Shown: positions 1-4,576, numbered from the stretch's first letter. The stretch: DNA of 6,125 nt from Accumulibacter sp. (GCA_031276375.1 JAISNE010000340.1:1-6125), one strand, 5' to 3'. A program made the numbers and translations. The notes: generated from the sequence alone by a model not told the origin.

Positions 1-13
1 CGCGGGAATGACG
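1..13 (+). repeat. Right half of a short palindromic repeat, cut by the window edge
   Basis: The first 13 bases match positions 59-71 at 12 of 13 positions (cgcggga then a or g, then tgacg). The left half of this copy would lie before the window. It sits in the same orientation as the complete copy 58 bp further on. Confidence 0.6.
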
Positions 14-43
14 GGCTGGGGGAGGGTTGGGTGCCGCGGGATA

Positions 44-71
44 CTGGATTCCCGCTTGCGCGGGAGTGACG
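44..71 (+). repeat. Short palindromic repeat, 'ctggattcccgc' type
   Basis: The stem is TCCCGC (50-55) with GCGGGA (60-65) around the loop TTGC, extended by A48-T67 and a T49-G66 wobble. From memory, similar 'attcccgc...gcgggaat' elements are dispersed in many proteobacterial genomes (the Neisseria dRS3 repeat has a comparable core). It lies in noncoding DNA; its function is unknown. Confidence 0.65.
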
Positions 72-103
72 ATTGCGGGCGAGCATGGCGGCCTTGTTGT
101 GTG

Positions 104-209
104 ATGCCAAGTTGCCGCCAAACCATCGTGATACGAAAAAAAATGACTGAAATCTTGACACGTCAGACTGGAGTATTGACTGCCTGTTGAGCGCAACTTG
201 GCATGAATC
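104..209 (+). repeat. About 100-bp element with 12-bp inverted ends (MITE-like)
   Basis: ATGCCAAGTTGC at 104-115 is the exact reverse complement of GCAACTTGGCAT at 193-204, so a 101-bp segment is bounded by perfect 12-bp inverted ends. Its right part (162-209) matches the reverse complement of 3891-3938 at 39 of 48 positions without gaps, which shows a repeated family. The interior has no credible ORF. Terminal inverted ends plus a second diverged inverted copy suggest a nonautonomous mobile element. No target-site duplication is obvious, so the type is inferred. Confidence 0.5.
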
Positions 210-214
210 GCCGC

Positions 215-253
215 CTGGATTGCCACGGCGCTGTGCGCCTCGCAATGACGGAG
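215..253 (-). repeat. REP-type unit A (39 nt)
   Basis: Read on the minus strand it begins ctccgtcattgcgagg and ends ccgtggcaatccag. These outer 16 and 14 bases are identical to unit B at 344-382. The middle 9 bases differ (cgcacagcg here) but still form a hairpin, GGCGC-ACA-GCGCC, inside an outer ATTGC/GCAAT pairing. Dispersed repeats with 'cgtcattgcgag...ggcaatcc' ends are common in proteobacterial intergenic DNA. Confidence 0.75.
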
Positions 254-343
254 TTTTCCCCGCCTTGCCGTGGTGAATACCTTTGTTGTTGAACGGGCGC
301 GGCAATGAACCCAACGCCCGCTACAACGCGCCAAACCTCAAAC

Positions 344-382
344 CTCCGTCATTGCGAGGGCCGAAGGCCCGTGGCAATCCAG
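344..382 (+). repeat. REP-type unit B (39 nt), inverted relative to unit A
   Basis: It shares 30 of 39 positions with unit A in the opposite orientation. All differences fall in the central nine bases, here gccgaaggc, which restore the same stem (GGGCC-GAA-GGCCC). The two units are separated by 90 bp (254-343) that contain their own inverted repeat, CGGGCG 294-299 with CGCCCG 315-320. The whole 215-382 unit is therefore a large dyad, like the paired REPs of BIME/REPIN elements. Confidence 0.75.
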
Positions 383-471
383 AGGACAGAGGACGGAAGA
401 CAGAGGACAGTCAATTACCGGCGCTTCGCGCCGCAATATGACTGTCTTCGGTCCTCTGTCATCTGTCCTCT
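381..471. repeat. Inverted pair of 7-nt repeat arrays around a GGCGC-TTC-GCGCC hairpin
   Basis: The left arm (381-413) is four 7-nt units (AGAGGAC three times, GGAAGAC once) followed by AGTCA. The right arm (439-471), read in reverse complement, is also four 7-nt units (AGAGGAC twice, AGATGAC, CGAAGAC) followed by AGTCA. The arms pair at 28 of 33 positions. The loop contains the hairpin CGGCGCTTCGCGCCG (419-433). It starts inside the end of REP unit B and ends one base before the sbp 3' hairpin. It is not coding. Confidence 0.75.
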
Positions 472-501
472 GAACGGACCGGCCCAAGGGCCGGTCCGTT
501 C
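472..501 (-). terminator. Strong hairpin just after sbp (possible terminator or 3' stabiliser)
   Basis: GAACGGACCGGCCC (472-485) and GGGCCGGTCCGTTC (488-501) are perfect 14-nt inverted arms; in practice the stem is about 13 bp with a four-base loop. It begins 4 bases after the sbp stop codon on the minus strand. There is no U-rich run after the stem (AGAGGACAG follows), so it is not a canonical intrinsic terminator. Protection of the mRNA 3' end or factor-assisted termination is more likely. Confidence 0.6.
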
Positions 502-505
502 GACA

Positions 506-1516
506 TCAGCGCCCTGCCCCGTAGATCTGGTCGAAGCTGCCGCCGTCGCCGAAATGGGTTTTCTGTGCCTTGTTCCACCCGCCGAAGACGTCATCGATGG
601 TGAACAGATTGACCTTGGCGAACTGGCTGGCGTATTTCGCCGCGATCTTTTCGTCGCGCGGCCGGTAATAGTGCTTGGCGGCGATTTCCTGCGCTTCGGG
701 CGTGTAGAGATATTCCAGGTACGCTTCCGCCACCTTGCGCGTGCCGCGCTTGTCGACCGTTTTGTCGACTACCGACACCGGCGGCTCGGCAAGAATCGAC
801 AGCGATGGGGTCACGATGTCGAATTTGTCCGGCCCGAGTTCCTTGATCGCCAGGAAGGCTTCGTTTTCCCAGGCCAGCAGCACGTCGCCGATGCCGCGTT
901 CGGTGAAGGTCGTGGTTGATCCGCGGGCGCCGGAATCGAGCACCTTGACGTTCTTGAACAGTTTGCCGACGAAGTCCTTGGCCTTTTCGTCGTTGCCGCC
1001 CGGCTGCTTCAAGGCGAAGGCCCAAGCCGCCAGGTAATTCCAGCGGGCGCCGCCGGAAGTCTTGGGGTTCGGGGTGATGATGCCGATGTCCGGCCGGATC
1101 AGGTCGTCCCAGTCCTTGATTTGCTTGGGGTTGCCCTTGCGCACCAGGAAAACGATGGTCGAGGTGTAGGGCGAGGCATTCTGCGGCAGGCGCTTCTGCC
1201 AATCGTCCGGAATCAGTTTCTTCTCGGCCAGCGCGCCAACGTCAAAAGCCAGGGCCAGGGTGACGACGTCGGCATCCAGGCCGTCGATGACCTTGAGCGC
1301 CTGCCGGCCCGAGCCGCCGTGCGACTGCTTGATGCTGACCTTTTCTCCGGTCTTGCCTTGCCAGTATTTGGCGAACGCCGCGTTATATTCCTGATAGAAC
1401 TCGCGCGTCGGGTCATAAGATACGTTGAGCAGGGTGGTCTCGGCCTTCACCGCGCCGTTTCCGGCGGCGAGCAGCAGTCCCAGCGCAAAACCGCCTAAAA
1501 GTTTTTGAATGGTCAT
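506..1516 (-). CDS. sbp: Sulfate ABC transporter, periplasmic sulfate-binding protein
   Basis: This is a 336-residue high-affinity sulfate (thiosulfate) receptor that delivers its ligand from the periplasm to the CysTWA-type importer. Residues 1-25 are a signal peptide (MTIQKLL, hydrophobic core, cleavage after AVKA). The family pattern follows: NVSYDPTRE at 31-39, SHGGSGRQA at 65-73 with DADVVTLAL after it, the NPKTSGGAR signature at 150-158, and [13 protein letters not shown] at 197-208. The length is close to E. coli Sbp (about 330). The ATG is chosen because it starts the signal peptide and has AAAGGA eight bases upstream. No cysT, cysW or cysA follows: a hairpin and 500 bp of repeats lie downstream, so the permease partners must be elsewhere. 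It lies 159 bp after the PLP-enzyme gene on the same strand and probably has its own promoter. CysP, the thiosulfate paralogue, cannot be excluded by eye. Confidence 0.95.
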   Translation of the reverse strand: MTIQKLLGGFALGLLLAAGNGAVKAETTLLNVSYDPTREFYQEYNAAFAKYWQGKTGEKVSIKQSHGGSGRQALKVIDGLDADVVTLALAFDVGALAEKKLIPDDWQKRLPQNASPYTSTIVFLVRKGNPKQIKDWDDLIRPDIGIITPNPKTSGGARWNYLAAWAFALKQPGGNDEKAKDFVGKLFKNVKVLDSGARGSTTTFTERGIGDVLLAWENEAFLAIKELGPDKFDIVTPSLSILAEPPVSVVDKTVDKRGTRKVAEAYLEYLYTPEAQEIAAKHYYRPRDEKIAAKYASQFAKVNLFTIDDVFGGWNKAQKTHFGDGGSFDQIYGAGR

Positions 1517-1548
1517 CGGGTCGTTCCTTTCGTAAAGATAACGACCCG
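1517..1548 (-). promoter_or_regulatory. Palindrome covering the sbp ribosome binding site
   Basis: On the minus strand CGGGTCGTT (1548-1540) and AACGACCCG (1525-1517) are perfect 9-nt inverted arms, and the second arm touches the sbp ATG. The 14-nt loop contains a further CTTT-ACG-AAAG pairing, and the Shine-Dalgarno bases AAAGGA lie in this inner helix and its edge. As RNA it would hide the ribosome binding site; as DNA it is a good operator shape. If the promoter proposed at 1550-1578 is right, transcription would start near 1543, inside the first arm, which favours a DNA site for that transcript and an RNA hairpin only for read-through from upstream. Confidence 0.55.
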
Positions 1549-1549
1549 G

Positions 1550-1578
1550 AGTCTAGGGGTTCCCGCTCATCCTTCCAA
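1550..1578 (-). promoter_or_regulatory. Putative sigma-70 promoter of sbp
   Basis: On the minus strand TTGGAA (1578-1573) and TAGACT (1555-1550) are separated by exactly 17 bases; each matches the sigma-70 consensus at 4 of 6 positions. Directly upstream (about 1580-1602) is an AT-rich block, cataagcaaatag then aaattgattcg, which stands out from the GC-rich surroundings. It is in the place where a sulfur regulator such as CysB would bind. The CysB assignment is inference from position and gene function. Confidence 0.4.
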
Positions 1579-1675
1579 CGAATCAATTTCTATTTGCTTA
1601 TGCGCGCTTCATGCATGCTCTTATAACCGGAATGCCCATGCGCCCGCCTCCATGCCGCCGCGGCCGATTCCGCGC

Positions 1676-2911
1676 TTATCGATCGCCCAGCGCCTGACCG
1701 AAGTCCGCGAGCAAATCCTCGGGGTCCTCGATGCCGACGGAGATGCGGATCAGCGACTCGGCGATGCCCAGTCCGGCGCGCCGTTCCGGGCCAAGCTCGA
1801 AGTAAATCGTCTGCGCGACGGGAATGGCCAGCGTGCGGTTGTCGCCCAGGTTGGTCGACGAAATGACGATTTCCAGCTTCCCGAGCACGTCGAAACAATC
1901 GACGCCGTCGACCAGCTCGAAGGAAAGAATCCCGCTGTTTCCGGTAAACAGCGACTTGGCGCGCGCGTACTGGGGATGGCCGGCCAGTCCGGGATAATAG
2001 ACTTTCGTCACTTTCGGATGCGCCGCCAGGAACTCGGCCAGCGCCTGGGCGTTGCCGCAGGTGCGCGCCATGCGCAGCGCCAGCGTCTCGGCCCCCACGG
2101 CCAGATGATGCGCCGTCTCGGGCGAGAGCGTGGCGCCGACGTCGCGCAGTCCTTTCTTCCGTATCTGCAGGATGCCCCAGGCACGGACGTCGCCTTTCTT
2201 GTACAGACCGCTGATGTTCGGATAGCGCGACCAGTCGAACAGGCCGGTATCGGTCAACGCGCCGCCCAGGGCATTGCCGTGTCCACCGATGTATTTTGTC
2301 AGGGAATTGACCACCAGGCTGGCGCCAACGTCGCGGGGCCGGAACAGGCAGGGCGAGGTGATGGTGTTGTCGACCACGTAGACGATGCCGCGCGCCCGGC
2401 ACAATTCGCCGATGCCGGCGAGGTCGGTCACCTGGGTGCAGGGATTGGCGATCGTTTCGACGAAGACCAGGCGCGTTTCCGGCCGCAGCGCCGCCTCGAC
2501 GTTGGCGGCGTCGGTGGCATCGACGAAGCTGACTTCGACGCCCAGCCGCGCGAAACTCTCGAACAGGCTGGTGGTGTTGCCGAACAGGAAGCTGCTGGAA
2601 ACGAAGTGGTCGCCGGCGCGCAGCAGGGCGAACAGCGCCGTCGAAATCGCCGCCATGCCGCTGCCGAAGGCCACCGTCAGGAAGCCCTCCTCCATGCGCG
2701 TGATCTTTTCCTCCAGCGCCGCCGTCGTCGGCGTTCCCTGGCGTCCATAGACAAAACCGGGCTGTTCGCCCTGAAAGACCCTGACCAGATCGCGCGCATC
2801 GGCAAAACCGAAGGCCGCCGAACTGTGCACCGGCTTGTGGGTCGCTCCATGCTCGATCGGCTTGGCGCGATCGCTGTGCAGGATGGTCGTGGTGAATCCG
2901 CGTTTATTCAT
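1676..2911 (-). CDS. Cys/Met metabolism PLP-dependent enzyme (cystathionine gamma-synthase / sulfhydrylase family)
   Basis: This is a 411-residue fold-type I PLP enzyme of sulfur amino-acid metabolism, probably cytoplasmic and tetrameric as its relatives are. Visible landmarks: YGRQGTPT at 55-62 (phosphate-contacting Tyr/Arg from the neighbouring subunit), SGMAAI at 84-89, ETIANP at 152-157, VVDNT at 179-183 with Asp181 facing the pyridine nitrogen, NSLTKYIGGHGN at 202-213 with Lys206 as the Schiff-base lysine, and SLIRISVGIED near the C terminus with Arg389 for the substrate carboxylate. Length is normal (about 380-430). Candidate reactions are cystathionine gamma-synthesis, O-succinyl/O-acetylhomoserine sulfhydrylation, or a gamma-lyase; sequence reading alone does not decide, so no symbol is given. 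The opening (MNKRGFTTTILHSDR) fits family members from betaproteobacteria as I remember them. The Shine-Dalgarno is weak (CTGGAT before ATATC-ATG region). It precedes sbp on the same strand, a coherent sulfur pairing. Confidence 0.9.
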   Translation of the reverse strand: MNKRGFTTTILHSDRAKPIEHGATHKPVHSSAAFGFADARDLVRVFQGEQPGFVYGRQGTPTTAALEEKITRMEEGFLTVAFGSGMAAISTALFALLRAGDHFVSSSFLFGNTTSLFESFARLGVEVSFVDATDAANVEAALRPETRLVFVETIANPCTQVTDLAGIGELCRARGIVYVVDNTITSPCLFRPRDVGASLVVNSLTKYIGGHGNALGGALTDTGLFDWSRYPNISGLYKKGDVRAWGILQIRKKGLRDVGATLSPETAHHLAVGAETLALRMARTCGNAQALAEFLAAHPKVTKVYYPGLAGHPQYARAKSLFTGNSGILSFELVDGVDCFDVLGKLEIVISSTNLGDNRTLAIPVAQTIYFELGPERRAGLGIAESLIRISVGIEDPEDLLADFGQALGDR

Positions 2912-2957
2912 GATATCCAGAAGAAAAATTTGTTTGGGATGCGAGCGGCGATAATCA

Positions 2958-2982
2958 CCGCGAGCGTGCTCCCGGCTCGCGG
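2958..2982 (-). promoter_or_regulatory. Leader hairpin upstream of the PLP-enzyme gene
   Basis: CCGCGAGC (2958-2965) and GCTCGCGG (2975-2982) are perfect 8-nt inverted arms with a 9-nt loop. The structure lies 47-71 bases before the ATG at 2911. No T-run follows, so it is not a terminator; it could be a leader structure or an operator. No known SAM or SAH riboswitch consensus was recognised around it. Confidence 0.35.
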
Positions 2983-3096
2983 CGAAGTAAGCATTCTATT
3001 CCGTTTGTCAGTCCCCGGCGGCGCGAAAATGGAGCGGACGGTCCGGTCGGAAGAACGTCCATGCTCTCTCCAAGGTTCTGCCCGAGGCCGTGGCTC

Positions 3097-3142
3097 ATTC
3101 GACGCGCCGTATTCGACGCGCCATATCCAGGCGCGCGCGAAT
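3097..3142. repeat. 14-bp tandem duplication whose second copy forms a hairpin
   Basis: Positions 3097-3110 and 3111-3124 are tandem copies differing at one base (ATTCGACGCGCC then GT or AT). The second copy then pairs with GGCGCGCGCGAAT (3130-3142) around a seven-base loop, giving a stem of about 12 bp with one bulge. It is noncoding; its role is unknown. Confidence 0.55.
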
Positions 3143-3174
3143 CCCGACCGGCGCTTTCCAGGCACGGCGGTGAC

Positions 3175-3248
3175 CGCTTTCCGGAATGTCCTCAAGGCCC
3201 GAGCCTTTGCGCGCTGTCGATCGGCGGATATTCGTTATCCGGAAAGCG
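3175..3248. repeat. 11-bp perfect inverted repeat, 52 bp apart
   Basis: CGCTTTCCGGA (3175-3185) is the exact reverse complement of TCCGGAAAGCG (3238-3248). The interval includes a smaller GGATA-TTCGT-TATCC hairpin just inside the right arm. It has no gene and no recognised family. Confidence 0.45.
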
Positions 3249-3335
3249 TTCGATGAGCTTCCGGGACACGCCATGCTCCACCGGCGCTGGAGCCTTGGCT
3301 GGGAAAAACCGTACCGGGAACGATCGGCCTGGGCT

Positions 3336-3359
3336 GGCGGCAACCGCGGCGGCAACCGC
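3336..3359. repeat. 12-bp tandem duplication
   Basis: GGCGGCAACCGC occurs twice head to tail (3336-3347 and 3348-3359), immediately after the stop codon of the small minus-strand ORF. It probably arose by replication slippage. Confidence 0.6.
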
Positions 3360-3360
3360 G

Positions 3361-3588
3361 TCAGTTGACGGATTTCACCGACGAACCGCGCTTGGCCCGC
3401 AAGGCATGTGACAAGAGAAGCGCCCAGATGATCGAACCGAACGGCAACACGGTCCCCAGGCCAAAAAGAACGATTTTTGTCGAACGGCCCAACGGCGTGC
3501 TCGCGCAAAACAACGCCCTCCGGGTTTGAGCCAGTTTCTCCCCCCAGCTTGCACAGCCACGCAACCGGGATACTGCCTTCGCTTTCAT
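3361..3588 (-). CDS. Small hypothetical protein with one membrane segment (75 aa)
   Basis: I do not recognise this protein. It has a basic N-terminal third (MKAKAVSRLRG), then one strongly hydrophobic stretch at about 39-61 (IVLFGLGTVLPFGSIIWALLL), followed by a basic tail (HALRAKR), as in a single-span inner-membrane protein. In its favour are an ATG with GAGAGAGGA about eight bases upstream, a GATAAT -10-like box 27 bases before the start, and a coherent membrane profile. Against it are the short length, the absence of a family match by eye and a repeat-rich setting. It is transcribed away from the ABC operon and toward the PLP-enzyme gene, 449 bp away. It could instead start further in, near the hydrophobic segment, but no better start is visible. 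Confidence 0.45.
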   Translation of the reverse strand: MKAKAVSRLRGCASWGEKLAQTRRALFCASTPLGRSTKIVLFGLGTVLPFGSIIWALLLSHALRAKRGSSVKSVN

Positions 3589-3614
3589 TGCCGATTCCTC
3601 TCTCGCACGCTTCC

Positions 3615-3620
3615 ATTATC
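3615..3620 (-). promoter_or_regulatory. -10-like box before the small membrane ORF
   Basis: GATAAT on the minus strand matches TATAAT at 5 of 6 positions and would give a 5' leader of about 20 bases carrying the Shine-Dalgarno sequence. No good -35 hexamer is present at 16-18 bases, so this is weak support. Confidence 0.3.
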
Positions 3621-3728
3621 ACCCAGCGCCATGACCAGATGTTGAAAAAAAGCAACAAAATCGGCTGAAGTGTTGTAAATCCGCACAAAAAACGACAGCA
3701 AGGAATTTGCCCGGATGTTTCACGGAAA

Positions 3729-3802
3729 GGAACCGGCCCGGCGTGAGAACCTTATGAATCTGGATACGAGGATGCCCGAAGGGCGAGAGGGCCGGCGGTT
3801 CC
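3729..3802. repeat. Large bulged hairpin
   Basis: GGAACC (3729-3734) pairs with GGTTCC (3797-3802) and GGCCC (3735-3739) with GGGCC (3789-3793), leaving only a three-base bulge. This makes 11 bp of stem around 49 bases that contain a nested GCCC-GAA-GGGC hairpin (3774-3784). Outside it, CACGGAA (3721-3727) and TTCCGTG (3799-3805) offer an alternative pairing. Confidence 0.55.
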
Positions 3803-3811
3803 GTGACAACA

Positions 3812-3874
3812 GGCGTTGGGCAAGCCCAACCGCCGCCCCTTATCCGCCTTCGGCGCCTTTTCTCCCGAGGGGAG
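3812..3874. repeat. Cluster of three small hairpins, 'ccttatccgcc...ctcccgag' type
   Basis: The hairpins are GTTGGGC (3815-3821) with GCCCAAC (3824-3830), CGCC-TTC-GGCG (3845-3855), and CTCCC-GAG-GGGAG (3862-3874). From memory, the series 'ttatccgcc-ttcggcg-ccttttctcccgaggggag' resembles a dispersed intergenic repeat seen in many alpha- and betaproteobacteria. Confidence 0.5.
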
Positions 3875-3890
3875 ATGGGGAATGAAAATG

Positions 3891-3938
3891 GATTCATACC
3901 AAGTTGCGCTCGACAGGTCGTCGATATTCAAGCCCGAC
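3891..3938 (-). repeat. Second, inverted copy of the 104-209 element
   Basis: In reverse complement these 48 bases match 162-209 at 39 positions without gaps; the last 27 match at 25, including GAGCGCAACTTGG. The far end of the element, expected near 3980-3995, is not clearly conserved, so this copy is diverged or truncated. The two copies lie 3.7 kb apart on either side of the sulfur genes. Confidence 0.65.
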
Positions 3939-4111
3939 AGGGCTATCGCATAAGCGGATGTCGTAATGGAGCGTTTGGGAAGGGCGTTTCGTTGCGAGCG
4001 CGGGCAGGCACGCGGTCTTTCGCGGGAGCGCCCTCCGTGTGCGCCCAGCGTCACTATCCCGTCCCTGTCGCATTTCCCTTCGGAATCGTCAAAAAAGCCA
4101 AGAAAAACAGG

Positions 4112-4126
4112 CGGCGCTTCGCGCCG
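4112..4126. repeat. CGGCGCTTCGCGCCG hairpin, second copy
   Basis: This 15-base palindrome is identical to 419-433, where it forms the tip of the large inverted 7-nt array. Flanks differ. It is a compact stem closed by a TTCG-type loop. Confidence 0.6.
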
Positions 4127-4161
4127 GAGGGTGTGCGCCCTCTCTCGCCCCTGCCGGGGTA

Positions 4162-4186
4162 CTCTCCCCCGCCAGGCGGGGGAGAG
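4162..4186. repeat. Perfect 11-bp GC-rich hairpin
   Basis: CTCTCCCCCGC (4162-4172) and GCGGGGGAGAG (4176-4186) pair perfectly around the loop CAG. No T-run follows. It resembles the 'ctctcccc...ggggagag' palindromes dispersed in proteobacterial intergenic DNA. Confidence 0.65.
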
Positions 4187-4270
4187 CAGGCAAGCGCCGA
4201 GGCTCGTTTTGGGTGGCGGCGCGTCCGTTACCCACGCCCCTTCGGAGCGCGGCGGTTCCCTTACTTTTTT

Positions 4271-4301
4271 ACCCTCGCCCCCTTGGGGGGGGGGGGAGGG
4301 T
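4271..4301. repeat. Hairpin with an expanded 12-G tract
   Basis: The left arm ACCCTCGCCCCC (4271-4282) faces a right arm made of GGGGG, extra G residues and GAGGGT. The G-run covers 4285-4296 and is followed by A then GGG. It looks like an ordinary dispersed hairpin whose right arm has gained G residues. The sequence also satisfies the four-G-tract quadruplex pattern (three G-triplets within the run plus GGG at 4298-4300). Confidence 0.6.
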
Positions 4302-4341
4302 GGCGCGCAGCGTCGGGAGAGGGGGCTGTTCCTTGCGGAGC

Positions 4342-4360
4342 AAAGCGACGGTCGCTTTTT
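4342..4360 (+). terminator. Weak intrinsic-terminator-like hairpin
   Basis: AAAGCGA (4342-4348) and TCGCTTT (4352-4358) pair around a three-base loop, and the T-run extends to five (4356-4360). No plus-strand gene upstream needs it, but it would insulate the ABC operon from read-through. The stem is short, so this is tentative. Confidence 0.35.
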
Positions 4361-4383
4361 CTGATCCCTGAACTCTGATCCCT
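4361..4383. repeat. Second 7-nt direct repeat tract
   Basis: CTGATCC occurs at 4361-4367 and 4375-4381 with CTGAACT between, all in a 7-nt register, and a partial fourth unit CTA follows. The sequence differs from the array at 381-471, but the unit length is the same. Confidence 0.5.
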
Positions 4384-4462
4384 AAATGCGATTGCCCTGT
4401 GATAAGTTACAAAACAGTGCCGCCAAGCTCAAAGAACGTTACAATCTCCGCTGGGAGGTTTC

Positions 4463-4549
4463 ATGCCGGGCTTGGATCCGGAAAAAGGCGGCATGAAGCG
4501 CAAAACCGAGGCCAATCAATCCAGGCCGATGGATTTTTCTGGTTCTTGA
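4463..4549 (+). CDS. Possible 28-codon leader ORF before the ABC transporter genes
   Basis: An ATG four bases after a good Shine-Dalgarno (GGGAGG, 4453-4458) opens 28 codons ending in TGA at 4547-4549. The peptide begins MPGLDPEKGG and is polar and basic, with no signal peptide or membrane segment. A TACAAT -10-like box lies just upstream (4440-4445) but has no -35. Its stop lies 105 bases before the ATPase start. It could be a leader peptide, or a chance ORF in the 5' region; I have no family evidence. Confidence 0.25.
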   Translation: MPGLDPEKGGMKRKTEANQSRPMDFSGS

Positions 4550-4576
4550 CAGGGTATTCGTCTATCGTGATTTTTA
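4546..4576 (+). promoter_or_regulatory. Possible promoter of the ABC transporter operon (perfect -35 only)
   Basis: TTGACA at 4546-4551 is a perfect -35 hexamer about 105 bases before the ATPase start. The -10 region at 16-19 bases is T-rich (tgattttta) but matches TATAAT poorly. An activator-dependent promoter would look like this; so would chance. Confidence 0.3.

Larger units (their letters stand above)
2912..3360. other. 449-bp gap without a convincing gene
   Basis: No frame here gives a recognisable protein with a credible start and ribosome site. The ORFs that cross it are Arg/Pro-rich, as expected of noncoding GC-rich DNA. It holds the leader of the PLP-enzyme gene, several inverted and tandem repeats listed separately, and a small hairpin GCTCCA/TGGAGC at 3275-3293. 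A lone TAGAAT on the minus strand (2998-2993) could be a -10 element for the PLP-enzyme gene but has no matching -35. A decayed gene is possible but not shown. Confidence 0.5.

Noticed and set aside
155..160. TTGACA hexamer as a promoter -35 inside the 104-209 element
   Set aside because: No -10-like sequence stands 16-18 bases downstream (gactgc at 17) and no gene follows.
381..471. CRISPR array
   Set aside because: The units are 7 nt and contiguous, with no spacers and no 24-40-nt repeats.
305..919. 204-codon plus-strand frame crossing the repeats into sbp
   Set aside because: It begins in REP and heptamer repeats and runs antisense through sbp, with no ribosome site and no domain.
2912..3000. 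SAM or SAH riboswitch before the PLP-enzyme gene
   Set aside because: I could not match the conserved cores of these riboswitches; only a simple 8-bp hairpin is visible.
1505..3256. 583-codon plus-strand open frame antisense to the PLP-enzyme gene
   Set aside because: It overlaps a clearly recognisable minus-strand gene. Its translation is Arg/Gln/Gly-rich without domains, the usual shadow of a GC-rich gene.
3095..3688. 197-codon minus-strand frame overlapping the small membrane ORF
   Set aside because: It has no family resemblance and no ribosome site at its start; the 75-codon frame in another phase has better start signals.
3803..4378. 191-codon and overlapping plus-strand frames in the repeat mosaic
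   Set aside because: Several overlapping frames are open at once and their proteins are Arg/Gly/Pro-rich translations of hairpins.
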